The notes: a model not told the origin generated them from the sequence alone. Shown: positions 27,018 to 36,346, counted from the stretch's first letter. The stretch is DNA of 64,000 nt from CAWVWD01 sp965662365 (GCA_965662365.1 CBFIHR010000005.1:46026-110025), one strand, 5' to 3'. Made by a program: numbers and translations.

Positions 27018-28346
27018 ATGAAACTATATATCATTAAATATACGATTGCGAGTTGTTTAATACTATTCGCATTCACGGCTTTTGGGCAAAGCTTACAACT
27101 GGCAACGATGTCGGATGTCGGTCAAGTCAATCTTACGAATCCTGCGAAAATGCCTAACAAACGCTTTTATATTGGTGCTGCTCCGTATGTCGGTGGCGGA
27201 ACAAGTATTAATGGTGCTCAAATATTTGAAACGACGGGTGGTTTTGTACCAGGTTTTATAGATTTGAATGAGTTAGAGGATGAAAACTTTGTTGCCTTAA
27301 ATGCTTCCGTGCCGTTTGGCTTCGGTTTTAAAGTCAACAAATGGGCTTTTAATGCTCATTACGCTTCAGTTTATAATACACAAATCGGATTTAATAAAGA
27401 CTTTTTGGGATTTTTAACACAAGGAAATAGCCCGTACGTAGGAGAAACCTTAAACCTCGATCCTAAGTTTAATATTTCCTTATATCAAGAACTCGGAATC
27501 GGTGTAAGTCGTCAGTTTTTGAAAATTTTTAATGTTGGTGTTCGAGGTAAATTCTTATTTGGTGTATTGAATGCAAACACTGTTCAGGGCGATTTATCAT
27601 TAACGACAAGTGATGATTTCTATCAATTAAATGCTGCCGCTGATTATCAAATACAACTGGGGGGCTTTCCTCAAATAGCATCTTTACAGAATTTTGAATC
27701 GATTGACTCTGCTTTTCAAGCACAGTTTAGCGATCCTTTTAGTGCGTTCACTCAAAACCGTGGTTTTGCATTCGATATAGGTGCGACGATGGATCTTGGA
27801 GAGTTTTTGCATGTTGGCGTAAGTATTTTAGATATTGGAAATATCAATTGGCAGCAAAACAGTTATCAATACGATCTTTCTGGCGAATTTACATTTGACG
27901 GCATTGATGCTACGGGATTCTTAACGGGCGATAATATCGATAACATTACAGACACCTTAAATATTGATAATATTGTTAATGTATCTTCAAATCCTACGAC
28001 GTACAATGCTGGTGTTAATACGAAAACGTATATCACAGCTCGGTTGAAGTTAGGTAAAACGTTTTTTATCAATGGTGTAATGCGTAATGAGTTTACACCA
28101 AATGGGATTCGTACAGGTTTAGGTGTTGGTGCTCAAAAGTATTTTGGAAAGATTTTAGGCGTTGGTGCAATGTATTCTATTCAAAACGGTTCGTTTGCTA
28201 ATTTAGGAGCGAACTTTTCCTTGAAACTGGGACCAGCACAAATCTTTGTAATTTCTGACAACATCTTGCCAGTGATTGATCAATGGCAGGCTGCGAATAC
28301 AAACATCAGAGTCGGAGCGAATGTCACACTGAATGACAAGGATTAA
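27018..28346 (+). CDS. DUF5723 family outer-membrane protein
   Basis: The 442-residue protein has a signal peptide (ending AFTAFGQ, about residue 24). It then shows the DUF5723 start: QLATMSDVGQVNLTNPAKMP and the glycine-rich FYIGAAPYVGGG. Amphipathic beta-strands continue to the C-terminus (NIRVGANVTL), as in outer-membrane barrels of Bacteroidota. The function of the family is unknown. It forms a two-gene operon with the preceding lipoprotein, and a strong terminator follows. Confidence 0.85.
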   Translation: MKLYIIKYTIASCLILFAFTAFGQSLQLATMSDVGQVNLTNPAKMPNKRFYIGAAPYVGGGTSINGAQIFETTGGFVPGFIDLNELEDENFVALNASVPFGFGFKVNKWAFNAHYASVYNTQIGFNKDFLGFLTQGNSPYVGETLNLDPKFNISLYQELGIGVSRQFLKIFNVGVRGKFLFGVLNANTVQGDLSLTTSDDFYQLNAAADYQIQLGGFPQIASLQNFESIDSAFQAQFSDPFSAFTQNRGFAFDIGATMDLGEFLHVGVSILDIGNINWQQNSYQYDLSGEFTFDGIDATGFLTGDNIDNITDTLNIDNIVNVSSNPTTYNAGVNTKTYITARLKLGKTFFINGVMRNEFTPNGIRTGLGVGAQKYFGKILGVGAMYSIQNGSFANLGANFSLKLGPAQIFVISDNILPVIDQWQAANTNIRVGANVTLNDKD

Positions 28347-28369
28347 GAGATTGTGATTACTATTTTCAT

Positions 28370-28414
28370 AAAAGGCACAAAAGCAAGTAAAGAACTTGTA
28401 CTTTTGTGCCTTTT
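28370..28414 (+). terminator. Terminator after the DUF5723 operon
   Basis: AAAGGCACAAAAG (28371-28383) pairs with CTTTTGTGCCTTT (28401-28413), with a further CAAGT/ACTTG pairing inside, followed by a T-rich stretch. Confidence 0.85.
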
Positions 28415-28436
28415 GTAATTTTTATGATTAGAATCA

Positions 28437-29591
28437 ATGACCATTTACTTTTTTATAATTCTATCATTATCAGTTTTTTATATAATTATTCAGACTATTT
28501 ACACAGAAGGTTGGAAAGCCCTATCTATCTGGAATATTCCAAATGATTTTCAACCAAAAACTAAAATTTCAATATTGATTCCGGCTCGGAATGAAGCCGA
28601 TAATATTGGAAATTGCATCGAGTCGATTTTAAATCAAACCTATCCAAAAAGCCTTTTTGAAATTATCGTACTGGACGATTTTTCGGAAGATGAAACGGCA
28701 GAGTTAGTGAATAATTATACTAAAAATAACTTGACGACTATTCGATTGATAGCGCTAGGTAATTATATTTCTCTCGATGATACTCAGTCATTTAAGAAAA
28801 AAGCGATTGAAATTGGAATAGCTCAAGCTAACGGCGAATTGATTGTAACAACGGATGCGGATTGTGTTGTGCAACCAAACTGGTTGATGTTAATTGCTTC
28901 GATTTATGAAGAAAAGCAACCGAAATTTATTGCTGCACCAGTTAATTTTTATCAAGAGCAAAATGATTTTGAGCGTTTTCAATCCTTGGATTTTATTGGA
29001 ATGATGGGCATCACTGGCTCGGGAATTTATACCAAAATCATGAGGATGTGCAATGGTGCGAATTTGGCTTATCCAAAGGCAGTATTTGAAGAAGTCAGTG
29101 GTTTTCAGGATATTGATGATCATGCTTCGGGTGACGATATGATGTTAATGCAAAAAATTGCACGGATTTATCCAAATGATATTTGCTATCTAAAAAATCA
29201 GGCTGCAACAACCTTTACGATGGCGAAACCAACTCTAAAATCATTTATCAATCAGCGTGTGCGTTGGAGTACAAAATCAAAAGGTTATGAAGAACGACAA
29301 GTGACTGCAATTCTTATAGGCGTTTGGTTATTTTGTGTTAGTATTCCATTGACTTTTTTGAGTAGTTTATTTTTGGGGCGGTTATTTTTGATAATAGGGT
29401 TTGGACAGTTATTAATAAAAATGCTTGCTGATTATCGTTTATTAAAAACGACTTCTACTTTTTTCAATCGGTCAGACTTGATGCAGACTTTTATGAAATC
29501 GTCAATTTATCATTTGATTTACATAATTGGCATTGGTTTTTTGGGGGGCGTTGTCCGAAAGTATGAATGGAAAGGGAGAAAAGTTCGATAG
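28437..29591 (+). CDS. Membrane-bound family 2 glycosyltransferase
   Basis: The 384-residue protein has an N-terminal membrane helix (residues 1-20) and a GT2 catalytic domain. Motifs visible are ISILIPARNEADNIG, the UDP-sugar DD region (VLDDFSEDET), the DxD-type TTDADC and the acceptor-site QRVRW. Two or three hydrophobic helices follow (about residues 290-370). This is the architecture of processive or lipid-linked GT2 enzymes in the inner membrane with the active site in the cytosol. The sugar and acceptor are unknown. No polysaccharide cluster surrounds it. Confidence 0.9.
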   Translation: MTIYFFIILSLSVFYIIIQTIYTEGWKALSIWNIPNDFQPKTKISILIPARNEADNIGNCIESILNQTYPKSLFEIIVLDDFSEDETAELVNNYTKNNLTTIRLIALGNYISLDDTQSFKKKAIEIGIAQANGELIVTTDADCVVQPNWLMLIASIYEEKQPKFIAAPVNFYQEQNDFERFQSLDFIGMMGITGSGIYTKIMRMCNGANLAYPKAVFEEVSGFQDIDDHASGDDMMLMQKIARIYPNDICYLKNQAATTFTMAKPTLKSFINQRVRWSTKSKGYEERQVTAILIGVWLFCVSIPLTFLSSLFLGRLFLIIGFGQLLIKMLADYRLLKTTSTFFNRSDLMQTFMKSSIYHLIYIIGIGFLGGVVRKYEWKGRKVR

Positions 29592-29695
29592 AGGATTTTT
29601 AAGACGATGAGGTCTTAAAAGTGGTTATACCAAAGGTAAAAGCAAAGGGAAGCTTTACTTTTTAACTTTTGATACATTCACTTTTGTACTAAAAA

Positions 29696-30787
29696 CTAAT
29701 TTCTATTCATTAACCATGCGCTCGGAAATTTATCTTTGACTTTTACCATTTTATCATCAATCTCCGATGGCTCGCAAGTCATTCTAATTCCAACTCGATG
29801 TGAAACGCCATTTTTTTGAGTATAGACCTTGTATCCCGCATCACGTACTTTTTTGATAGCAATATCAGCATATTCTTGAGTGCCAAAGTTCCCGACACTA
29901 ATAATATAGTTTTTTGTGGTCGGCGAACTTACTGGAGTCGTATTTTCATTTTGCTTGACCTTATTTGTATCTTCATTTGTGTTTTCAGGTTGGTTATTAA
30001 TTTCTTTTTTTGGTTGTTCTTCTATTTTAGGTGTTTCCTCTTTTTTACCCACTTTTTCTGGTTCTCTCGGCACAATAGTCGCCTCTTCTACATCATCTAA
30101 GACAGTGGTTTCCTCAAAAGGTTTTAAGGTTTTATTTTTATCAACTACATTTTGATTATCCTCGATAATCATTGGGTTGATTCGTTCCTCTTCATTTGGT
30201 TTTGCTAATTCAGATAGCTGAGGAAGGATAACAATCAATAATAGGACAATTGCTATGATCGCTATGGTACTTTGATCATTCCAAAGGCTCAAGAAAAACT
30301 TTTTGATTGCTGGTTCATCTGTTTGCCGTTTTGACTCGGCGGTGGATAATAAGGCGGCTTTTTCTTTATTACGAGAGATAGGGTAGTAGTTCATTTTTGG
30401 CAAACCGAAAGTATCTTCTAAGAAGTTGACGCTGCTCGGTGCTAACACAATCTCATTCCGTGCATCTAAGTATAAGCGACCAATATTAGAAATTACGATA
30501 GCATTTGAGCCGACATTATTTTTAACTTCTTGAACGAAATTATCTACTTCAGATAATGCTTCTTGATACGAAATCTGATGTTGTTCGACAATAGCTTTAA
30601 TCAGTACATCATCCTGAAATTGTAAGGCTTCATCGAAATAAATTTCTTTTGTTGGAGGGGAGATATGCCCATATTTCTCTGTACTCGCCGATTTGTAGGT
30701 CGTACAAAATCCACCTAAATTAGGTATGATAACTCTATCTCTTTCATACAATAGTGTTGAAATATGTTCCGCCACATTGATTTTCAT
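29696..30787 (-). CDS. HU-CCDC81 / SPOR domain membrane protein
   Basis: The 363-residue protein starts with the CCDC81-type HU DNA-binding-like domains (residues 1-135: ISTLLYERDRVIIPNLGGF, later NIGRLYLDARNEIVL). A single transmembrane helix follows at about 182-202 (IAIIAIVLLLIVILPQL). Next come an acidic, Lys/Glu/Pro-rich linker and a C-terminal SPOR domain (about 288-355: YIISVGNFGTQEYADIAIKKV). SPOR domains bind peptidoglycan lacking stem peptides at division sites, so the protein may link the cell wall to cytoplasmic DNA. The architecture is typical of Bacteroidota; the role is inferred. Confidence 0.92.
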   Translation of the reverse strand: MKINVAEHISTLLYERDRVIIPNLGGFCTTYKSASTEKYGHISPPTKEIYFDEALQFQDDVLIKAIVEQHQISYQEALSEVDNFVQEVKNNVGSNAIVISNIGRLYLDARNEIVLAPSSVNFLEDTFGLPKMNYYPISRNKEKAALLSTAESKRQTDEPAIKKFFLSLWNDQSTIAIIAIVLLLIVILPQLSELAKPNEEERINPMIIEDNQNVVDKNKTLKPFEETTVLDDVEEATIVPREPEKVGKKEETPKIEEQPKKEINNQPENTNEDTNKVKQNENTTPVSSPTTKNYIISVGNFGTQEYADIAIKKVRDAGYKVYTQKNGVSHRVGIRMTCEPSEIDDKMVKVKDKFPSAWLMNRN

Positions 30788-30865
30788 CGATTTTTATCTT
30801 ATTGTTTTATCTAAAATCTAACTATACAAAATTCTAGCCTCAAATACTCCTCAAAAAGCTACTGA

Positions 30866-30873
30866 CAAAGATA
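30866..30873 (-). promoter_or_regulatory. -7 promoter element of the HU-SPOR gene
   Basis: On the minus strand this reads TATCTTTG, identical to the elements ahead of valS and metG, about 79 nt before the start codon. Confidence 0.5.
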
Positions 30874-31130
30874 AAAAAATATATAGTAATTTGGTGTTTT
30901 TACATAGTTGAAAAATAATATATATTATTGGTTATTAATGAACAATGTATAAGCATACTATAAATTTAATATGCTCAGCTTTTCTTAAAATTATTGCTAC
31001 TAAATAATGGATAAAGGCGTGATATTTTTTATTACCTCGCTGTAATCTAGTATTTGACATGCTTTGGGTAGATTATTTTTCCTAAACTTTTATCAATTTA
31101 TTTTAAGACTAATTGATAGTCATAAAATAA

Positions 31131-31163
31131 AAAACGGACGATTTCTACTTGAAATCGCCCGTT
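31131..31163 (-). terminator. Terminator of the universal stress protein gene
   Basis: On the minus strand AACGGGCGATTTC pairs with GAAATCGTCCGTT around a 5-nt loop (one G-U pair) and is followed by a T-run. Confidence 0.8.
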
Positions 31164-31212
31164 ACTTATAAAACATTATGATGTTTCTACCTAACCTTCT
31201 AAATTTTTATAT

Positions 31213-32061
31213 TTAATCTCTTATTGCTTGATATACCAACAACGGAATCTCCGTCTCAAATGCCATTTGACGAGTTAAACTCGGATTGAACAACCGCTTG
31301 AAGAACGGATAACGATGAGTCACCATTACCAACATATCGAAATTCTCTTCTTCGACATAATCCTCCAACTCATCTAATACATCATCATCATAAATGATTT
31401 TGAATTTCACATTATCATATCGCTCTGCCAAATCCGTTATTTCAGACATATTTGCATATTGCTCAGCATCAATATATTCGCCTTTAGATGCAATATGAAC
31501 AAACGTCAACTCGGCATCAAATCTACTAATCCAACCAATCAAATTATTAATCACATCATCTGAAATATCTTCAAAACTCGTTGCATACGAAATCTTTTTG
31601 ATTGGCGTATAAGTTGCTTCATTCGGAATAATCAAGACAGGAACCGTCGCTTTATCTACAACCTTTGCAGCATGACTACCAAACAACCAACGACCAAAAC
31701 CATCATTGCCATCAGTTCCCATAATAATCATATCGCAGCCTTCTTTTTTACTCATTCTCACGATCTCCTCTACCGCCAAACCATATTCTAACGTATGTTT
31801 TATTTCGACATGTCCCATGCCCAAATCTTCAGCAATTTTGTGCATTTTCTTGCTAAATGCTTGATACTCCTGCATTTCGTACTGCTCTGTTAATCTGGTC
31901 ATTTCTTCAACCATCACCATTGGACTCGTCGCTACAACAGGAGCGGTAAAAGTATGAACGGTAGCGATGGACGCATTAAATTGATTGGCAACGTGCAACG
32001 CATATCGGAACGCATTTTCACTTGTTTCCGTAAAATCTGTTGGAAATAATATCTTTTTCAT
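31213..32061 (-). CDS. Universal stress protein, tandem UspA domains
   Basis: The 282-residue protein contains two UspA domains (about 1-148 and 152-281). The first begins KKILFPTDFTETSENAFRYA and ends with the ATP-binding-type motif GTDGNDGFGRWLFGSHAAKV and VPVLIIPNE. The second domain is less conserved and lacks a clear G-2x-G-9x-G loop (MVTHRYPFFKRLFNPSLTRQ). Tandem Usp proteins are cytosolic and induced by stress or growth arrest. It is monocistronic and divergent from the ADP-ribosylglycohydrolase gene. Confidence 0.93.
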   Translation of the reverse strand: MKKILFPTDFTETSENAFRYALHVANQFNASIATVHTFTAPVVATSPMVMVEEMTRLTEQYEMQEYQAFSKKMHKIAEDLGMGHVEIKHTLEYGLAVEEIVRMSKKEGCDMIIMGTDGNDGFGRWLFGSHAAKVVDKATVPVLIIPNEATYTPIKKISYATSFEDISDDVINNLIGWISRFDAELTFVHIASKGEYIDAEQYANMSEITDLAERYDNVKFKIIYDDDVLDELEDYVEEENFDMLVMVTHRYPFFKRLFNPSLTRQMAFETEIPLLVYQAIRD

Positions 32062-32210
32062 GACGCTTATATTTAAAAGTGAATGATTGTCAATTTTGAT
32101 AGTGTAAATATATAACTTATTGACAAAGTACGGTTTGATGTAAGTCAGTTTATGGTGTGATTGGTGTCAATTGATGGAAAGATTGAATCAATTATTTGAT
32201 AAATCAGTTG

Positions 32211-32218
32211 TACTTTTG
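32211..32218 (+). promoter_or_regulatory. Candidate -7 element of the ADP-ribosylglycohydrolase gene
   Basis: TACTTTTG matches TAnnTTTG and lies 17 nt upstream of the ATG at 32236, so the 5' leader would be very short. Confidence 0.45.
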
Positions 32219-32235
32219 ATTAAACAAAATATTCA

Positions 32236-33159
32236 ATGACACATCAACAACGATTACAATTAACGAAAAAATCACTCAAAGGCGTTGCTATCGGTGATGC
32301 GTTTGGAGAAAGCTTTTTCGGTCAACGCAACGAGATTTTGCAACACATTCAAAATCGTACAATTCCAAAAACGACTTGGGAATTTACGGATGATACTGTC
32401 ATGTCCATCGCAGTTTTTGAACAATTAGAAAAACACCAAACCATTAATCAAGATGAATTAGCATTGGCTTTCGCCAAAAAACATTCATTAGATGTCAATC
32501 GAGGTTACGGAGCGACAGCAAGGCGAATTTTAAGAGGCATTGAAGCAGGTGAAAGTTGGCAACATTTATCTAAAAATGCGTTTGACGGAATGGGTTCGAT
32601 GGGAAATGGTGCTGCAATGCGTGTTCATGCAATCGGTGCTTATTTTTATGATGATTTACAACAAGTAAAAATCGAAGCTCAAAAATCTGCCGAAGTGACA
32701 CACGCAAATACAGAAGCAATTATTGGTGCAAAAGCTGTTGCAGTCGCAACTGTAATTGCCGTTGATTTGAGAATCAACAATCAAAAAATCAAACCAAACG
32801 ATTTTATCAATTTGATTATCAATGAATTACCACCAAGTGATACAACTTCTAAAATCAAAAAATCGCTAACAGTTTCTCCCAATTATCATACTCAAACTTT
32901 AATCAAAATATTAGGAAATGGAACAAAAATGACCGCACAAGATACTGTTCCGTTTGCGATTTGGTGTGCTGCTCATAATTTATATGATTTTGAAAATGCC
33001 CTTTGGAAAGCCGTTTCTGTTTTAGGTGATAGAGATACGATTTGTGCAATTGTCGGTGGAATTGTCGCTCAAACTGCAGATAATATTCCACAAGAGTGGT
33101 TGGATAATGTAGAAGATTTTGAAAAATCGGTTTTTCGGAATCTTATTGAAAAATCGTAA
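32236..33159 (+). CDS. ADP-ribosylglycohydrolase family protein
   Basis: The 307-residue protein has the ARH/DraG fold. Visible signatures are GVAIGDAFGESFFG at the start, the metal-site FTDDTVMSIAV, GNGAAMRVHAIG and the C-terminal GDRDTICAIVGGIVA (usual form GGDTDTIA). These enzymes remove ADP-ribose from proteins, nucleic acids or small acceptors using two magnesium ions in the cytosol. A PIN-toxin module lies 68 bp downstream on the same strand. Whether they cooperate is unknown. The C-terminal motif has Arg-Asp in place of the usual Thr/Asp-Asp order, a possible specificity change. Confidence 0.88.
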   Translation: MTHQQRLQLTKKSLKGVAIGDAFGESFFGQRNEILQHIQNRTIPKTTWEFTDDTVMSIAVFEQLEKHQTINQDELALAFAKKHSLDVNRGYGATARRILRGIEAGESWQHLSKNAFDGMGSMGNGAAMRVHAIGAYFYDDLQQVKIEAQKSAEVTHANTEAIIGAKAVAVATVIAVDLRINNQKIKPNDFINLIINELPPSDTTSKIKKSLTVSPNYHTQTLIKILGNGTKMTAQDTVPFAIWCAAHNLYDFENALWKAVSVLGDRDTICAIVGGIVAQTADNIPQEWLDNVEDFEKSVFRNLIEKS

Positions 33160-33227
33160 CTTGTAGTTGAATTGAACTAAATGCTGGGAATGAACAGTTC
33201 TATTATTTTAAATTAAATAAAAAACGA

Positions 33228-33467
33228 ATGGTAAATACACATAATCTATATCAATCAATCTTATTGACTTTAGGACAAATTTCGTCGGAAGATTTGGTGG
33301 AGGTCGATGCTTTTTTAAAACAACTTTTACAAAAAAAGCAAAGTGCTAAAAGCGAAATCTTAGAATTTGCAGGCATTTGGAAAGAGGATTTTGATGAGGA
33401 ATTATTTGAGGAATTGACTACGGAATTACCCAATAAACGATTAAAAGAAGATAGACCTATTTTATGA
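33228..33467 (+). CDS. Putative antitoxin of a PIN-domain toxin-antitoxin pair
   Basis: The 79-residue protein has a helical N-terminus (LYQSILLTLGQISSEDLVEV, FLKQLLQKK). Its acidic C-terminal tail (AGIWKEDFDEELFEELTTEL) is the kind that in many antitoxins wraps round the toxin. I assign it by position: its last four bases overlap the start of the PIN toxin gene (ATGA). It resembles DUF2281-like small proteins paired with VapC, but the family is not certain. It presumably also binds its own promoter; no operator was identified. Confidence 0.75.
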   Translation: MVNTHNLYQSILLTLGQISSEDLVEVDAFLKQLLQKKQSAKSEILEFAGIWKEDFDEELFEELTTELPNKRLKEDRPIL

Positions 33468-33865
33468 AACAGACACTTTTAGATACTGACATGTTATCCT
33501 ATTATTTAAAGGGAAATCCTGCGGTTCAACTGAATACCTTGAAATATTTAGTACAACATGAAATGTTGAATATTTCAATTATAACTTATTACGAAGTTTT
33601 AAGTGGTTTATCTTACAAAAAAGCAGATAAACAGATTTCTAATTTTAAACGTTTTGCTGAAAAATGTAACATCATTAATATTTCAAATGAAATTGTAGAA
33701 AAAGGTGCTGAAATTTACGGAGCATTAAGAAGAAAAGGGGGTACAATTGGAAATTCAGATATTTTAATTGCTGCAACTGCAATTCATCATGATTTAATTC
33801 TTGTTACAAATAATCAAAAACATTATTTGCCAATAGACGATTTAAAATTGGATAATTGGTTGTAA
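33464..33865 (+). CDS. PIN-domain (VapC-type) ribonuclease toxin
   Basis: The 133-residue protein is a PIN domain of normal VapC length. The acidic metal-binding residues are visible: LLDTDMLSYYLKG near the N-terminus, a mid-chain Glu in ITYYEVLSGL, and GNSDILIAATAI with the C-terminal TNNQKHY. VapC toxins cleave tRNA or rRNA and are neutralised by the cotranslated antitoxin encoded just upstream with a 4-bp overlap. The catalytic residues look intact, so the toxin is probably active. Confidence 0.9.
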   Translation: MKQTLLDTDMLSYYLKGNPAVQLNTLKYLVQHEMLNISIITYYEVLSGLSYKKADKQISNFKRFAEKCNIINISNEIVEKGAEIYGALRRKGGTIGNSDILIAATAIHHDLILVTNNQKHYLPIDDLKLDNWL

Positions 33866-33881
33866 ACCTTCCTATTCTCTG

Positions 33882-34094
33882 ATGAAATATCCAAATCAAC
33901 CCGAATTATTACCACCTTGGAAAAAACATCCTGAAATCCATAGATTTTCAATTGGTTGGAGAATGGGTTATGGAGAAGATTATATGATTGAATGGATAGA
34001 ATATTACTCAAAATTATCAGAAGAAAAAAAGGAAACTTACAAGCGTAAATTCCCAACACCAATTATGTGGCTTGGCTTCTACAATCGAAGTTAA
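33882..34094 (+). CDS. Small hypothetical protein downstream of the PIN toxin
   Basis: The 70-residue product (PNQPELLPPWKKHPEIHRFS, then IGWRMGYGEDYMIEW) is rich in Trp, Tyr and Pro and looks like a genuine folded protein rather than a shadow frame. I recall no named family. It starts 16 bp after the toxin stop and is probably cotranscribed with it. There is no signal peptide. The metG promoter lies just after its stop codon. Confidence 0.6.
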   Translation: MKYPNQPELLPPWKKHPEIHRFSIGWRMGYGEDYMIEWIEYYSKLSEEKKETYKRKFPTPIMWLGFYNRS

Positions 34095-34100
34095 AAATCT

Positions 34101-34108
34101 TATCTTTG
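34101..34108 (+). promoter_or_regulatory. -7 promoter element of metG
   Basis: TATCTTTG is an exact consensus match 108 nt before the preferred metG start. It lies inside the longer open frame beginning at 34067, which supports starting the protein downstream. Confidence 0.55.
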
Positions 34109-34216
34109 CAAAAATTCAAAAAATATAAACTAAAACTGCGAAAACGTTACAAGTCAAGTAACCAGTATCCAGTTGAGTTAAACGAAATCCCGAAAGTTTT
34201 CGGGGAAACCAGAAAC

Positions 34217-36346
34217 ATGATACAACCAAAAAGATATATGATTACGGCAGCGTTGCCGTATGCAAATGGTCCTTTACACATTGGACATTTGGCAGGTGCG
34301 TACTTATCGTCGGATATATTTGCGAGATATTTACGATTGATGGGAAAAGATGTCGCATTCGTTTGTGGCTCAGATGAATATGGTGCAGCGATTACGATTC
34401 GTGCGAAAAAGGAAGGTACAACGCCTCGGGCAATCGTGGATAAAAACCATGCGATTATTAAAGATAGCTTTGAAAAATTGGGAATGTCGTTCGATATGTA
34501 TCATCGCACAAGCGAACCGTTGCATACGGAAACGGCACAAGAATTTTTCAAAACGGTTTATGACAAAGGCGTTTTTATTGAGGAAACGACCGAGCAGTAT
34601 TTTGACGAAGAAGCACAACAGTTTTTGGCGGATAGATACATTATCGGAGAATGTCCGAATTGTGGCAACGAAGAAGCCTATGGCGATCAGTGCGAAAAGT
34701 GCGGTTCTACGTTAAGTCCGACCGAATTGATAAATCCTCGTTCGACGTTGAGTGGTGCAACACCGATTTTGAAAACGACCAAACATTGGTACATTCCGTT
34801 AGGTGGCGAAAGTGAAGTTGGTGCGAAAAACGAAGCATGGCTTAAAGAATGGATTATCGACGGCAAAGGCAGAACACAAAAATGGAAAAACAACGTCGTT
34901 GGTCAAGCAAAATCTTGGCTGCAAGACGGTTTGCGTCCTCGCTCGATTACTCGTGATTTGGATTGGGGAATCCCGGTGCCTGTTGAAGGTGCGGAAGGCA
35001 AGGTTTTGTACGTTTGGTTTGATGCACCGATAGGCTACATTTCGGCAACGAAAGAGTGGGCAAAACAAAATGGAAAAGATTGGAAAGACTATTGGCAAAG
35101 TGAGGATTCGCAATTGATTCACTTCTTAGGAAAGGATAATATTGTGTTTCACACGATTATTTTTCCGTCTATGTTGAAAATGCACGGAGATTATATCGTG
35201 CCGACAAATGTTCCTGCGAATGAGTTTATGAACTTAGAAGGCCGCAAACTTTCGACTTCAAAAGGTTGGGCAGTTTGGGTACATGAATATTTGGAAGATT
35301 TGCCGACCAAACAGGACGAATTGCGTTATGCAATTATCAAAAATATGCCTGAAAATAAGGATTCGGAGTTTACTTGGGCAGGTTTTCAAGAAGCCGTGAA
35401 TACGGAATTAGTGAATAATTTAGGGAATTTTGTCAATCGTGTTGTTGTATTTGCCAATAAATATTTTGATGGAAAAACGCCAACTTACGATACGTCCGCA
35501 ACTTTTATTGGTTCAAATAATGAAACGATTACGGCTGCTGCCGAATTGAACGTTTTACATGAAAAATTAAAAGAACTAAGTCAAAACATTGAAAATTACG
35601 AGTTTCGTCAAGCGTTGAGTACATTGATGGAAATTTCGTCTTTGGGTAATCAATTTTTGCAATACAACGAACCGTGGAAACTCTACAAAAAAGAGCCTGA
35701 TTCGGAAATTATCAAGATCACAGTGAATTTAGGGATTCAGTTTGTGGCAGCATTAAGTGTGGCTTGTCGGCCGTTTTTGCCGTTTACTTCGGATAAATTG
35801 CGAGATTTATTAAACCTTCCTGCTATTACCGATAATGGGGAATTTGCAATGCTTTTAGCGGATTTAGCAAAAGGTGAAATCGTCACAAATGGTCACCAAA
35901 TTAAAAAGCCAAAACACGTTTTCTCACGTATTACAGACGATATTGTTCAAGCACAAGTTGAGAAATTAGAAGCGGCTTTGGCAGCGAATCAGCCAAAAAC
36001 GGTGAATTACGAACCATTAAAAGAAAATTGCGAATTTGGCGATTTTATGAAAATGGATTTTCGTACAGGAACAATTACAGCGGCTGAAAAAATCAAAAAA
36101 GCGAAGAAACTTTTGAAATTAACCGTCGATTTAGGTTTTGAAACGCGCACGATTGTTTCGGGGATTGCGGAGTTTTATTCACCTGAAGAAGTCGTTGGGC
36201 AAGAAGTCGTTGTAGTGGCGAATTTAGCACCGAAAAAATTACGTGGTGTAGAATCGCAAGGCATGATTTTGATGGCAGAAAACGAAGAAGGTCGTTTGGC
36301 CTTTGTTGGTGCAAAAGACTTTGGAAATGGTTGGACGGTGCGATAA
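34217..36346 (+). CDS. metG: Methionyl-tRNA synthetase with C-terminal tRNA-binding domain
   Basis: From the ATG at 34217 the product has 709 residues. It begins IQPKRYMITAALPYANGPLH, with the HIGH motif intact. The zinc knuckle (CPNCGNEEAYGDQCEKCGS) and a KMSKS-type loop (RKLSTSKGW) follow. An alpha-helical anticodon domain precedes an EMAPII/Trbp111-type tRNA-binding OB domain at about 610-709 (FMKMDFRTGTITAAEKIKKA, SQGMILMAE). The frame is open back to 34067, but the extra 50 residues are basic, unlike MetRS, and span the promoter. Confidence 0.96.
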   Translation: MIQPKRYMITAALPYANGPLHIGHLAGAYLSSDIFARYLRLMGKDVAFVCGSDEYGAAITIRAKKEGTTPRAIVDKNHAIIKDSFEKLGMSFDMYHRTSEPLHTETAQEFFKTVYDKGVFIEETTEQYFDEEAQQFLADRYIIGECPNCGNEEAYGDQCEKCGSTLSPTELINPRSTLSGATPILKTTKHWYIPLGGESEVGAKNEAWLKEWIIDGKGRTQKWKNNVVGQAKSWLQDGLRPRSITRDLDWGIPVPVEGAEGKVLYVWFDAPIGYISATKEWAKQNGKDWKDYWQSEDSQLIHFLGKDNIVFHTIIFPSMLKMHGDYIVPTNVPANEFMNLEGRKLSTSKGWAVWVHEYLEDLPTKQDELRYAIIKNMPENKDSEFTWAGFQEAVNTELVNNLGNFVNRVVVFANKYFDGKTPTYDTSATFIGSNNETITAAAELNVLHEKLKELSQNIENYEFRQALSTLMEISSLGNQFLQYNEPWKLYKKEPDSEIIKITVNLGIQFVAALSVACRPFLPFTSDKLRDLLNLPAITDNGEFAMLLADLAKGEIVTNGHQIKKPKHVFSRITDDIVQAQVEKLEAALAANQPKTVNYEPLKENCEFGDFMKMDFRTGTITAAEKIKKAKKLLKLTVDLGFETRTIVSGIAEFYSPEEVVGQEVVVVANLAPKKLRGVESQGMILMAENEEGRLAFVGAKDFGNGWTVR

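Larger units (their letters stand above)
30788..31212. other. Gap with HU-SPOR promoter and UspA terminator
   Basis: This gap of 425 bp holds a -7 element for the HU-SPOR gene at 30866-30873 and a terminator for the universal stress gene at 31131-31163. The 250 bp between them are AT-rich with nothing recognised. Confidence 0.5.

Noticed and set aside
34067..34216. N-terminal extension of metG
   Set aside because: The extra 50 residues are unlike MetRS and span a consensus promoter element and the end of the preceding small gene.
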